Part shown: positions 38,484-47,194 of the stretch, one piece after another
Position numbering within the stretch: position 1 is the first letter of the stretch
Layout: each line of letters begins with the position of its first letter
NCBI GenBank assembly: GCA_031127225.1
Contig: JARIEV010000002.1
Coordinates: 1-64,000 of the forward strand
Reading direction: 5' to 3'
Length of the DNA stretch: 64,000 nucleotides
Origin: Gemmatimonadota bacterium
GTDB lineage: Bacteria > Gemmatimonadota > Gemmatimonadetes > Gemmatimonadales > Gemmatimonadaceae
Notes under the pieces: model-generated
What the model saw: only the letters and a program-made list of their open reading frames with translations
Databases searched by the model: none
Told to the model about the DNA's origin: nothing
Made by a program: the position numbers and the translations under genes

Positions 38484-39953
38484 ATGCCGCTCATGGTCGC
38501 TGATCCGTTCTCCGCCGCGCCACGCCGTCGCGTGGCCCTGCTGCTCCTGTCCGTCGCCGTCAGCGGGACCGCCGCCTGTGCCGGCGCCGTGCCGCGCGCC
38601 ATGTCGGGCAGTACCGCGACTTCCGGTGGACCGTCGGTTGGACCGCGTTCGGGCACGGTCATGGTCGTGGGCGGCGGCTCGATGGGCCCCGAGGTGCTGG
38701 CCCAGTTCATCGCCGCCGCGGGCGGCCCCGATGCCCTGATCGTCGATGTGCCCACCGCCGGCGGCGATTCCATCGATGTCGCGGCGAGCGGCCGTCTGCT
38801 GCGGAATGCCGGTGCTCGCAACGTGGTGGTGTACCACACCACCAGCCGCGCCGTCGCCGATGCCGACAGCTTCGTGGCCACCATCGCGAACGCGCGCGGC
38901 GTCTGGTTTGACGGGGGGCGTCAGTTCCGCCTCGTGAAGTCATACGCCGGCACGAAATCGGAACGGGCCTTCCAGGCGGTGCTCGACCGCGGCGGCGTGG
39001 TCGGTGGCTCGTCGGCCGGGGCGTCGATCCTGGGCGACTATCTGGTGCGTGGCGCACCGTCGAACGACAACCGCCTCTTCAATCACCCCGAGTTTCTCAA
39101 GGGCTTTGCTTACCTGCGCGGCGTGGCCATCGACCAACACGTGGTGATGCGCGACCGGCTTCCCGATCTGCACGACTCACTCACGGCGCGCCGCCCCGAC
39201 CTGCTGGGCATTTCGGAAGACGAGGGCACGGCGTGGGTGGTGCGGGGGGACAGCGCCGAGATCATCGGGCGCAATAAGGCGTTTGTGTACAACGGGCGCG
39301 ATGCCAACGATGCCGGCAAGCCGTTCCTCACGCTGCATCCCGGCGACCGGTACAATCTGGCCACGCGTCGGGTGATCTCCCGGGCCATTGCGGCGACCCC
39401 GCTCACGCCGGCGTACGTGGACGGTCTCTTCGCGTCCTATCGCGACCCGGCGCGCGGCGGTGCCACGGTGCTCGTCGCGCAGGGCGGCAAGGTGCTGGTA
39501 AACCACGCCTACGGGGTGCCCGTGCAGCCCCGCTTCACCCCCGAGACAGGGGCCTCGGCGTTCGCCCTGGGCGGACTGGGGGCGGTCCTGAACGCCGCGT
39601 TGACGCCGGACAGCACCGGCCGCATCAGCGCCGCCTCGGTGCGCCGCGTGACGGCGGTGGGCGGCATGCAGCGGGTGGCCTACGACAGCGTCGCGCGCAG
39701 CTGGCGCGGCAACGTGGACGACCTGTACCGCTTCGATCAGGGGCGGGCGCCGACCGCGGAGCCCAAGGGCTTCGGGATCGACACCGATCGCGGCGATGCC
39801 GTGCAGCGCGTGTTCGGCACCGACAACGGGCGACGCGGCGCGTGGGTGCGGTACCCGGCACGCCAGACGACGATCATCATCCTCACCAGCGACGATCAGT
39901 TCGACGCGAAAGCCGCCGCCGGGCAGATCGCCGACCGGCTGTTCGCGCGATGA
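38484..39953 (+). CDS. lipoprotein-like S51 (cyanophycinase-family) peptidase with degenerate beta-lactamase-like C-terminal extension
   Basis: Lipobox-like LLLSVAVSGTAACAG; S51 GTVMVVGGGSMGPEV, VWFDGGRQFRLVKSY, GVVGGSSAGASILGDYLVRG, GVAIDQHVVMRDR; tail VLVAQGGKVLVNHAYGVPVQPRFTPETGASAFALGGLGAVLNA ... YPARQTTIIILTSDDQFDAKAAAGQIADRLF. Confidence 0.85.
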   Translation: MPLMVADPFSAAPRRRVALLLLSVAVSGTAACAGAVPRAMSGSTATSGGPSVGPRSGTVMVVGGGSMGPEVLAQFIAAAGGPDALIVDVPTAGGDSIDVAASGRLLRNAGARNVVVYHTTSRAVADADSFVATIANARGVWFDGGRQFRLVKSYAGTKSERAFQAVLDRGGVVGGSSAGASILGDYLVRGAPSNDNRLFNHPEFLKGFAYLRGVAIDQHVVMRDRLPDLHDSLTARRPDLLGISEDEGTAWVVRGDSAEIIGRNKAFVYNGRDANDAGKPFLTLHPGDRYNLATRRVISRAIAATPLTPAYVDGLFASYRDPARGGATVLVAQGGKVLVNHAYGVPVQPRFTPETGASAFALGGLGAVLNAALTPDSTGRISAASVRRVTAVGGMQRVAYDSVARSWRGNVDDLYRFDQGRAPTAEPKGFGIDTDRGDAVQRVFGTDNGRRGAWVRYPARQTTIIILTSDDQFDAKAAAGQIADRLFAR

Positions 39954-40963
39954 GCGCTGAGGCGTTGAGGATTGGCGGGGGGCGGGCCGTGTGCTTCGGC
40001 GCGCTCCTCGTGGGCACCGTCGCCGCGGGGACCGCCCTCGGGGCGCAGAGCACGCGTCCGCCCTTCGCGGTGCCCACGTGGGCCTTTCCCACCGCACCGG
40101 CGGCTGCCGCACCCGCCCCCAAGCCGGACAGCGTGGTGCTGCGTCGGGTGCCGCGCTCCACGCGCACGTACACCATGCGGCAGGTGAGCAACGGGTTCGA
40201 CATCCCCGACTGGTTCCCGCAGTCGCACCCACCGATGCCGGCGTCGGTGCAGTACGGGGTGCCCCCCAACGCGCGGGGCTGCGGGTACTGCCACCTCCCC
40301 GACGGGCAGGGGCGCCCCGAAAACGGCACGCTGGCCGGTTTACCGGCCGAGTACACCATCCGGCAGGTCGCGGCGTTCCGCAACGGCACCCGGCTGGCCG
40401 CCAATCCCGCCTCGCCCACCAATAGCATGCACACGCTGGCCAAGGCCGTGGCCGACTCGGACGTGGTTACCGCCGCGCGCTATTTCGAGCACCTCGCGCT
40501 CACGCGACGCAATCGCGTGGTGGAAGTGGCGCGTGTGCCGAAGACGCGGATCGAGGGCATGCTGTTCGCGTACGGGGATCCCGGCACGGAACCCCTCGAC
40601 GGACGGCTGATCGAAGTGCCCGAGACGTTTGAACGCCACGAACTGCGCGACCCGGGCGTCCCGTACATCAGCTACGTCCCCGTGGGTAGCATCGCCCGCG
40701 GACGATCGCTGGCCACACGCGGGCCGGCCGGCGCGGCGACGTCGTGCGCGGCGTGCCACGGCCCCGACCTGCTGGGCAAGGATCAGGTGCCACCGATCGC
40801 CGGCCGCGCGCCGTCCAACATCCTGCGGCAGCTGATCAACTTCCGCACCGGCGCCCGGAGCGACTCGGCCAGCGCGTCCATGTGGCCCGTCGTGGAACGG
40901 CTCACCGTGCGGGACATGGTGGCGCTGGCGGCGTACGTGGGCTCAAGAAAGCCCACGCGGTAA
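39950..40963 (+). CDS. exported di-haem c-type cytochrome
   Basis: Two CxxCH motifs (CGYCH, CAACH); hydrophobic N-terminus. ATG at 39950 overlaps the upstream stop (ATGA). Confidence 0.88.
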   Translation: MSAEALRIGGGRAVCFGALLVGTVAAGTALGAQSTRPPFAVPTWAFPTAPAAAAPAPKPDSVVLRRVPRSTRTYTMRQVSNGFDIPDWFPQSHPPMPASVQYGVPPNARGCGYCHLPDGQGRPENGTLAGLPAEYTIRQVAAFRNGTRLAANPASPTNSMHTLAKAVADSDVVTAARYFEHLALTRRNRVVEVARVPKTRIEGMLFAYGDPGTEPLDGRLIEVPETFERHELRDPGVPYISYVPVGSIARGRSLATRGPAGAATSCAACHGPDLLGKDQVPPIAGRAPSNILRQLINFRTGARSDSASASMWPVVERLTVRDMVALAAYVGSRKPTR

Positions 40964-40971
40964 CGCGTCCC

Positions 40972-41256
40972 TTACTTCTTCTCGATCGCATCCCGCACAT
41001 CGAGCAGGATCTCGAAGTACAACTGCTCGCGGCGATACGCGAAATCGAGTGACGCCATCGCCGACGGATCGCCGGTTTCCTTGGCGCGCTCGAACGCTTC
41101 GCGGTACATCTCCTCGAGGTTGGTCAGAATGCGTTCGCGGGAACGGGACATGCGCAGGCTCTGGATGGCGGTGAAGGTCAGGCGGGGCGGGACATCATCA
41201 GGGGTCGCCGTGCTTTCCTCGGTGTCGAGGAACTTGGTCAGCCGATCGAAGATCAT
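40972..41256 (-). CDS. conserved-looking small protein of unknown function
   Basis: MIFDRLTKFLDTEESTATPDDVPPRLTFTAIQSLRMSRSRERILTNLEEMYREAFERAKETGDPSAMASLDFAYRREQLYFEILLDVRDAIEKK; start placed at 41256. Confidence 0.65.
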   Translation of the reverse strand: MIFDRLTKFLDTEESTATPDDVPPRLTFTAIQSLRMSRSRERILTNLEEMYREAFERAKETGDPSAMASLDFAYRREQLYFEILLDVRDAIEKK

Positions 41257-41293
41257 GCGGCGACCGCGATCCGGAAGATTCACAGGAGGAGTG

Positions 41294-41314
41294 ATGACGG
41301 GCAGACCCGGGTGA
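41294..41314 (+). CDS. candidate 6-codon mini-ORF (MTGRPG*) overlapping the HNH start
   Basis: aggagg (41284-41289) upstream; ATG at 41294; TGA at 41312-41314 overlaps GTG at 41311 (GTGA). Confidence 0.4.
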   Translation: MTGRPG

Positions 41315-41640
41315 ACCGCTTCGACGTCTTCGCACGGGACGGGCACCGCTGCGTGTACTGCGGGCAAGTGCTCGACGTAGAGAATCTCAGCGTCGACCAC
41401 GTCCAGCCGCGGATGCGCGGCGGCGACGGGTCTCTGGGCAACGTAGTGACCGCCTGTAGGGGCTGCAACACACGCAAGGCCGGCCGACCCCTCTGGCGCT
41501 TCCTCGCCGATGATCCCGACGCGCGCCGGAACTTCTTCCGGCTCGCCCGGTATGTGCACCCACGACATCTGAAAGCGGTGACCGAGGAGCTTGCGCGCCG
41601 GGGCGTGCCCCCGATAAAGTCGTGTCCGGAACCCCCATGA
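41311..41640 (+). CDS. HNH endonuclease
   Basis: RFDVFARDGHRCVYCGQVLDVENLSVDHVQPRMRGGDGSLGNVVTACRGCNTRKAGR. Confidence 0.9.
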   Translation: MNRFDVFARDGHRCVYCGQVLDVENLSVDHVQPRMRGGDGSLGNVVTACRGCNTRKAGRPLWRFLADDPDARRNFFRLARYVHPRHLKAVTEELARRGVPPIKSCPEPP

Positions 41641-42473
41641 ATAACATCAAAGTCTTCATCCTGATGGCCGGTCTCACCGGCCTCGTGATCGCCATCGGCG
41701 GATCACTCGGCGGCTCGCAGGGCGCGACCATCGCCCTGCTCCTGTCCGCCGCCATGAACCTGTTCATGTACTGGGGATCGGCCGGCATGGTCCTGCGCTC
41801 CTACGGCGCGCAGGTCGTCAGCGCCGCCGACGCGCCGGAGCTGTACGAGATGGTGGACCGCCTGCGGCAGCGCGCAGGGCTGCCCATGCCGACCGTGGCC
41901 ATCGCGCCGCACGATCAGCCCAATGCCTTCGCCACCGGACGCAATCCGGAGCACGCGGTGGTGTGCGTGACGCAGGGGATCATGCGCATCCTCAGCAAGG
42001 ACGAGCTGGAAGGCGTGATCGCCCACGAGCTGGCGCACATCAAGAACCGCGACATGCTGCTGCAGACGATGGCCGCGACCATGGCGGGCGCGATCAGCAA
42101 CCTGGCGCAGTTCGCCTTCTTTTTCGGCGGCCGCAGCGACGACGAGGACAGCAACCCGGTCGCCGGCATCGTGATGCTGATCGTGGCCCCGATCGCCGCG
42201 ATGCTGATCCAGTTCGCGATCAGCCGTCAGCGGGAGTTCAAGGCCGACGCCGTGGGCGCCGAGATCTGCGGCCGTCCGCTGGCGTTGGCTGGGGCGCTGC
42301 AGAAACTCGAGATGGGAGCCCGTCGGATTCCGATGCAGGTCGCGCCGAGTGCCGCGCCGCTGGCGATTGTGAACCCGCTGGCGGCGTTCAATCTGCGCGG
42401 GGCGAGCGCGTGGCTGAGCACGCACCCGCCCACGGCGGAGCGCGTGGCCGCGCTGCAGGCGCTGGCCCGGTAG
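41637..42473 (+). CDS. htpX: M48 family zinc metalloprotease (HtpX-like)
   Basis: HEXXH-type motif IAHELAHIKNRDMLLQTMAATMAGAI, TM segments, REFKADAVGAEICGRP. Start ATGA-overlaps the HNH stop. Confidence 0.93.
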   Translation: MNNIKVFILMAGLTGLVIAIGGSLGGSQGATIALLLSAAMNLFMYWGSAGMVLRSYGAQVVSAADAPELYEMVDRLRQRAGLPMPTVAIAPHDQPNAFATGRNPEHAVVCVTQGIMRILSKDELEGVIAHELAHIKNRDMLLQTMAATMAGAISNLAQFAFFFGGRSDDEDSNPVAGIVMLIVAPIAAMLIQFAISRQREFKADAVGAEICGRPLALAGALQKLEMGARRIPMQVAPSAAPLAIVNPLAAFNLRGASAWLSTHPPTAERVAALQALAR

Positions 42474-42659
42474 TCAGCGCGTGGGGGCGTCCCGGCGCCG
42501 ACGCGCCAGGACGACGGTTGGGAAGCGACGGCAACTGTTTTGGCCGCCGTGGCGTTAAATGGCAGGTCTGGTCCCATTGGACTGGACTCGCACCCGGCGC
42601 GACCGCGCTGACCATGCGCAACCTGCCGACGCTCCCCCTCCCGACGATTCCCGCCCTCC

Positions 42660-44063
42660 ATGAATTCTTTTGTCCGTGTGCCCCTCCTCGCCCTAGCCCT
42701 CGGGCTCGGGGCCGGCTCCCTCGCAGCTCAGGGCGGGCCGCCGACGGGGCGCCCTGCCGGTGCCCCGCCAGCCGGGGCGCGCCCCGTCGCCGCGGCGCCG
42801 GACTCGGCGACGCTCCAGTCGCAGGCCATCCGCGTGTTCCTGGACTGCCAGGGACGCGTGCGCGGCTGCGACCGTGACTTCATCGTCACCGACGTGAACT
42901 TCGTGAACTGGATGCGCGACCGCTTCGACGCGGACGTGCAAATTCTCGTGTCCGGGCTCACCAACGGCGGCGGGGGCAGCGAGAACACCATCACCTTCAT
43001 CGGGCGTCGCCGCTTCGAAGGGATGGCCGACACGCTCGTGCTCAACACGCTCCCGAACGATGCGGACGACCGCATCCGCCGCGAACTCGCCCGCACGTTC
43101 AAGCTCGGGCTGGCGCGATACGTGGCCAAGTCACCCATCGCCTCCCGTGTGCAGCTGGCGTACGTGGCGCCGTTCGGCGGCCAGCAGCAGGCGTCGGCGG
43201 CCAACCTGAAGGATCGCTGGAACCTCTGGACGTACACCACGAATTTCAACGCATTCGTGCGCGCCGAGGATCAGCAGCAGTCGATCAACGGATCGCTGTC
43301 GTTGTCGGCCAACCGGGCCACGGCGAAATGGAAGATAAACGTCTCCACCAGCGGCAACATTAACACGCAGCGCTTCGAGATCGGTGCCACGGCCACGCGT
43401 CCGGCCTTCACGGTACGCAACGAGCAGCGCACCTATAACGCCAACTCGCTGATCGTGCGCTCGTTGTCATCGCATTGGTCCGCGGGGCTCAAGATCGGCG
43501 CCGGCTTCTCCGACTTCCTGAATCAGGACCTCGCGCTCCGGTTACAGCCGGCCGTGGAGTACAACGTGTTCCCGTGGACCGAGCAGACACGGCGGCAGCT
43601 CACGTTCCTCTACAACGTGGGCCCCAATCACTACAACTACCAGCGCACCACCGTCTTCGATCAGGACTCGGAAACGCGCGTCAGTCAGCAGGCCACCGCA
43701 TCGCTCGTGGCGCGGCAATCGTGGGGATCGAGCAACGTGTCGCTCGACTGGCTCAACTACCTCCATGACTTCAACCGGCATGCGCTCACCTTGAGCGGCA
43801 ATGTTGACCTGCGGATCGGCCGCGGCTTCTCGCTCAACGTGGGCGGCTCGGCGGCACGCATCAACGACCAGATCTATCTGCCCCGCGCCGGCAACACCGA
43901 GGAAGAGATTCTGTTGCAGCGGCAGGCGTTGCAGACCGGCTTCCGGATCACCACGAACATCGGCATCCGTTACACGTTCGGATCGATCTACAACACCATC
44001 GTGAACCAGCGCTTCAGCAGCCTCGGCGCGAGCAGCGGCCGCTTCTCGTTCTTCTCGTTGTAA
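42660..44063 (+). CDS. exported protein, probable outer-membrane beta-barrel
   Basis: Signal peptide; alternating amphipathic strands; ends with aromatic ...SGRFSFFSL. Confidence 0.65.
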   Translation: MNSFVRVPLLALALGLGAGSLAAQGGPPTGRPAGAPPAGARPVAAAPDSATLQSQAIRVFLDCQGRVRGCDRDFIVTDVNFVNWMRDRFDADVQILVSGLTNGGGGSENTITFIGRRRFEGMADTLVLNTLPNDADDRIRRELARTFKLGLARYVAKSPIASRVQLAYVAPFGGQQQASAANLKDRWNLWTYTTNFNAFVRAEDQQQSINGSLSLSANRATAKWKINVSTSGNINTQRFEIGATATRPAFTVRNEQRTYNANSLIVRSLSSHWSAGLKIGAGFSDFLNQDLALRLQPAVEYNVFPWTEQTRRQLTFLYNVGPNHYNYQRTTVFDQDSETRVSQQATASLVARQSWGSSNVSLDWLNYLHDFNRHALTLSGNVDLRIGRGFSLNVGGSAARINDQIYLPRAGNTEEEILLQRQALQTGFRITTNIGIRYTFGSIYNTIVNQRFSSLGASSGRFSFFSL

Positions 44064-44076
44064 CCGGCACCGCCCG

Positions 44077-44418
44077 TTACTCGGGGGCCGCCCCGGTCGG
44101 ACCCAGCCGGTGACATACCGCCTCGTCCACTACGCGGCCCCCTTTCAGGTGCTCCACGACAATCCGCTCCAGCAGCTCCAGCGAGACGCCGGCGTACCAC
44201 ACCCCCTCGGGGTACACCACCACGATGGGACCGCCGACGCACACGCCAAGACAGGGCGCCTCGCTGCGCTTCACCCGCGTGGGGCCGAACAACAGCCCTT
44301 CGCGCTGCAGCAGTAACGCCAGCCGCGCGTAGATGGCGCGGCCGGCGCGATTGTCGCTGCAAAAGCCGCCCGTGCACACGAGCATGTGGCGGCGGTAGGG
44401 CTCCAGCTCTGGCATCAT
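44077..44418 (-). CDS. thioredoxin-like [2Fe-2S] ferredoxin
   Basis: HMLVCTGGFCSDNRAGRAIYARL...VKRSEAPCLGVCVGGPIVVVYPEGVWYAGVSLELLERIVVEHLKGG. Start taken at MMPELEPYRRH. Confidence 0.88.
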   Translation of the reverse strand: MMPELEPYRRHMLVCTGGFCSDNRAGRAIYARLALLLQREGLLFGPTRVKRSEAPCLGVCVGGPIVVVYPEGVWYAGVSLELLERIVVEHLKGGRVVDEAVCHRLGPTGAAPE

Positions 44419-44455
44419 CGGGCCGCGTCCATGCCCCAAGAGTACGGGTGGGCAG

Positions 44456-45559
44456 TCACCCGCGCATGATCGCCATCGCGATTTCCGCCACGATCAGCAG
44501 CACAATCGCGATTTCCAGCGTCTCACTGCGCGAGGCCTGCGCTTCGCTGTTCAGCATGGCGTAGGTCTCACGCAGGATGGCCAGCTTGCGATCGATCCCG
44601 GCGCGCCACGCCCGTCCGCGGAACAGCTCGAGCGCCGCCGAGTACACGCGCGCGAGATACACATCGTCCGTGACCTTGAGCGCATTTTCCACGCGCTCGA
44701 CCAGTTCGGTGGAGTCGGCCACCTGCGCCTGCAGCCGGGAGAGCAGCGCGGCGAAGCGCCGCCCCGGAAACACCGAGCGACGCGCGCGCGCGGCTTCAAT
44801 CGCATCGTACAGGCGCGGCAGTTCGGCATCGAGTTGCGCGTCGTAGTAGCGCAGCTCCAGCAGCTGGGCGTTGGCGAACTCGAGGATGTACTGCAAGTCG
44901 GTGTCCTGCTCCCCGGGCTCGATCACGAGGGCATTCTCCCACGTGAGGATGGCGAGTTCATCGCCGTAGTAGCTGAACCGGTGCGGCAGCAGCTCGCGCC
45001 GCGCCTCGGCACTGAGCGGGCGCGTTTCGTTGAGCAGCAGCGGCGCCACCTCGAGCGCGGCAAGCGCCTCGGGCGACAGCGGCTCGCCCCGCGCGTCCGT
45101 GATGCGCGTGACGCGGAACACCACATAGTCCTCGTGCACCGACGCGATCACCGGCCGCTCGACGGCGGCGTGGATGCGCTCGGCGAGAAGGCGCAAGTGC
45201 TGGCGCGCGACGGCGTCGATCCCCGGGTGATGTTCCAGGTGCTGCCCGAAGGTGGTGAACCGTGCCCAGCTGTCGGCGTCGGGGGCGCGCACACGCACTC
45301 GGATCGAGACCACGCCGAAATCGAAGATCCGCGCGGACACATCGACGTCGCGCGTGACGTTGTCGACGATCAATACGGCCGTGCCAAGCAGGACCGTGAT
45401 CGGCGGATTGCTGATGTGCAGCGCCTGGCCTTCGCCCCGTACGGGGCGGATGCGTTCGGGTGCGCTCGTGGCCAGCAGGTCGAGCGCCCGTTCGAGATCA
45501 ATCGCATACCCGACGTCGAACAGCCGGTACGCAATCGCGGACCCTTGGACGGTAAGCAT
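44456..45559 (-). CDS. RMD1/YagE (DUF155)-like protein with C-terminal TM helix
   Basis: HRFSYYGDELAILTWENALVIEP...ILEFANAQLLELRYYDAQLD..., C-terminal hydrophobic IAIVLLIVAEIAMAIM. Start at MLTVQGSAIAYRLFDVG. Confidence 0.65.
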   Translation of the reverse strand: MLTVQGSAIAYRLFDVGYAIDLERALDLLATSAPERIRPVRGEGQALHISNPPITVLLGTAVLIVDNVTRDVDVSARIFDFGVVSIRVRVRAPDADSWARFTTFGQHLEHHPGIDAVARQHLRLLAERIHAAVERPVIASVHEDYVVFRVTRITDARGEPLSPEALAALEVAPLLLNETRPLSAEARRELLPHRFSYYGDELAILTWENALVIEPGEQDTDLQYILEFANAQLLELRYYDAQLDAELPRLYDAIEAARARRSVFPGRRFAALLSRLQAQVADSTELVERVENALKVTDDVYLARVYSAALELFRGRAWRAGIDRKLAILRETYAMLNSEAQASRSETLEIAIVLLIVAEIAMAIMRG

Positions 45560-45649
45560 GCTGGAATCTAGCGGAGGCCGGCGGGCGAAATGAACGGCCG
45601 CGCCGTATCGCCCCTCCCCCGCCCTGCCTCCGGTCGCTAGCCTCCATAC

Positions 45650-46555
45650 ATGTCTCCGATCTCCGCACTCCCCGGGCTTCCCGATCCCCGTGTGGCCGCC
45701 AAGGGCTACGCGCACGCCAACCGTCTCGTCAGTACCGAGTGGCTGGCGGCGCACCTCGATCACCCCACGCTACGGCTGCTGGAGTGCAACGAAGACGTGC
45801 TGCTGTACAGCGTGGAGCACATCCCCGGCGCGCAGCAGCTCGACTGGCACGTGGATCTCAACGATCAGGTGGAGCGCGACTACATCGGGCGCGCTGCGTT
45901 CCAGTCGCTGCTGCGGGCCAAGGGGATCGACGAGCACACCACGGTGGTGTTCTACGGCGACAAGAACAACTGGTGGGCCACCTACGCGTTCTGGGTGTTC
46001 CAGCTGTATGGATTCGACAACGCCGTGGTGCTCGACGGCGGCCGGGCCAAGTGGATCGCGGAAGATCGGCCCACCACCACCGCGGTGCCGACGTTCCCGC
46101 CCACCGCGTACGATGCGCCGACGCGCAACGACGGCACCATCCGCGCGTTCATTGAGGACACCCGCGCGCACATGCAGGCCGGCCAGCCGATGATCGACGT
46201 GCGCTCGCCGCAGGAGTACACCGGCGAGAAGCTGCATATGCCCGACTATCCGCAGGAAGGCACACTGCGCGGCGGACACATTCCCGGCGCGCGCAGCGTG
46301 CCGTGGGCACGCGCCGCGGCCGCCGACGGATCATTCCGGAGCGCGGAGGAACTGCGCGCGATCTACGAAGGAGAACTCGGCCTCACACCGGGGGATGACG
46401 TGGTGACGTACTGCCGGATCGGCGAACGCTCATCGCACACGTGGTTCGTGCTGACATATCTGCTGGGCTTCGAGAAGGTGCGCAACTACGACGGGTCGTG
46501 GACGGAGTGGGGTAATGCCGTCCGCGCCCCCATACGCCAAGGAGAGAACGCCTGA
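45650..46555 (+). CDS. sseA: sulfurtransferase (two rhodanese domains)
   Basis: [61 protein letters not shown], active-site loop [15 protein letters not shown]. Confidence 0.93.
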   Translation: MSPISALPGLPDPRVAAKGYAHANRLVSTEWLAAHLDHPTLRLLECNEDVLLYSVEHIPGAQQLDWHVDLNDQVERDYIGRAAFQSLLRAKGIDEHTTVVFYGDKNNWWATYAFWVFQLYGFDNAVVLDGGRAKWIAEDRPTTTAVPTFPPTAYDAPTRNDGTIRAFIEDTRAHMQAGQPMIDVRSPQEYTGEKLHMPDYPQEGTLRGGHIPGARSVPWARAAAADGSFRSAEELRAIYEGELGLTPGDDVVTYCRIGERSSHTWFVLTYLLGFEKVRNYDGSWTEWGNAVRAPIRQGENA

Positions 46556-47022
46556 TGAGCGCAGAGCAACTGAAGGACACCGTGGCCATGCCGGTGATCG
46601 GCAAGCCGCCCGCCGCCGTGCAGGTCACGTGGGCCGGCGATCATCTGTTCGACGGCGCACGCCTCTCCGGCGGCCCGTCCATCCGACTGGACTCATCGGG
46701 CAAGCAGGGGCCGTCGCCGGTGGATGCGCTGCTGTGTGCGCTGGCGAGCTGCACCGGCGTAGATGTGGTGGACATCCTCGCCAAACGCCGCACGCCGCTC
46801 AGCGCGTTCTCGGTCGATGTGGTCGGTGAACGGTCGCCGGGGACCCCCGGGCGCCTCACGAAGATTCACCTGGAGTACCGCATGATCGGCGCCGACGTGG
46901 AGCGCGCGCACGCCGAACGCGCGATCGAACTGGCGGTCACCAAGTACTGCTCGGTGCGTGATTCGCTGGACCCGAACATGCCCGTGACGTGGGCGCTGGA
47001 GTTGAACGGGTCGCGTGAGTAG
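46555..47022 (+). CDS. OsmC/Ohr family protein
   Basis: GGPSIRLDSSGKQGPSPVDALLCALASCTGVDVVDILAKRR; TGATG overlap with sseA. Confidence 0.9.
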   Translation: MSAEQLKDTVAMPVIGKPPAAVQVTWAGDHLFDGARLSGGPSIRLDSSGKQGPSPVDALLCALASCTGVDVVDILAKRRTPLSAFSVDVVGERSPGTPGRLTKIHLEYRMIGADVERAHAERAIELAVTKYCSVRDSLDPNMPVTWALELNGSRE

Positions 47023-47028
47023 CAGACC

Positions 47029-47161
47029 GGAACTGCCAACGGCTTAGGGGGCAGGAGGGAGGGTCTTAGGAAGGAGGACGCAGGACAGCGCACTCGCGCG
47101 GTTTCTCTGCTCACTCCTCCCTGTCACCCTCCCTCCTGCCCCCTAAGCTGTTGGCAGTTCA
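47029..47161. repeat. long palindromic element, copy E2
   Basis: Arms 47030-47064 and 47126-47160 (34/35 complementary): gaactgccaacggcttagggggcaggagggagggt / accctccctcctgccccctaagctgttggcagttc. Between convergent CDSs. Confidence 0.95.
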
Positions 47162-47194
47162 GAGTGCCCCCTCGGCCGTTGGCAGTTGCCGTCC

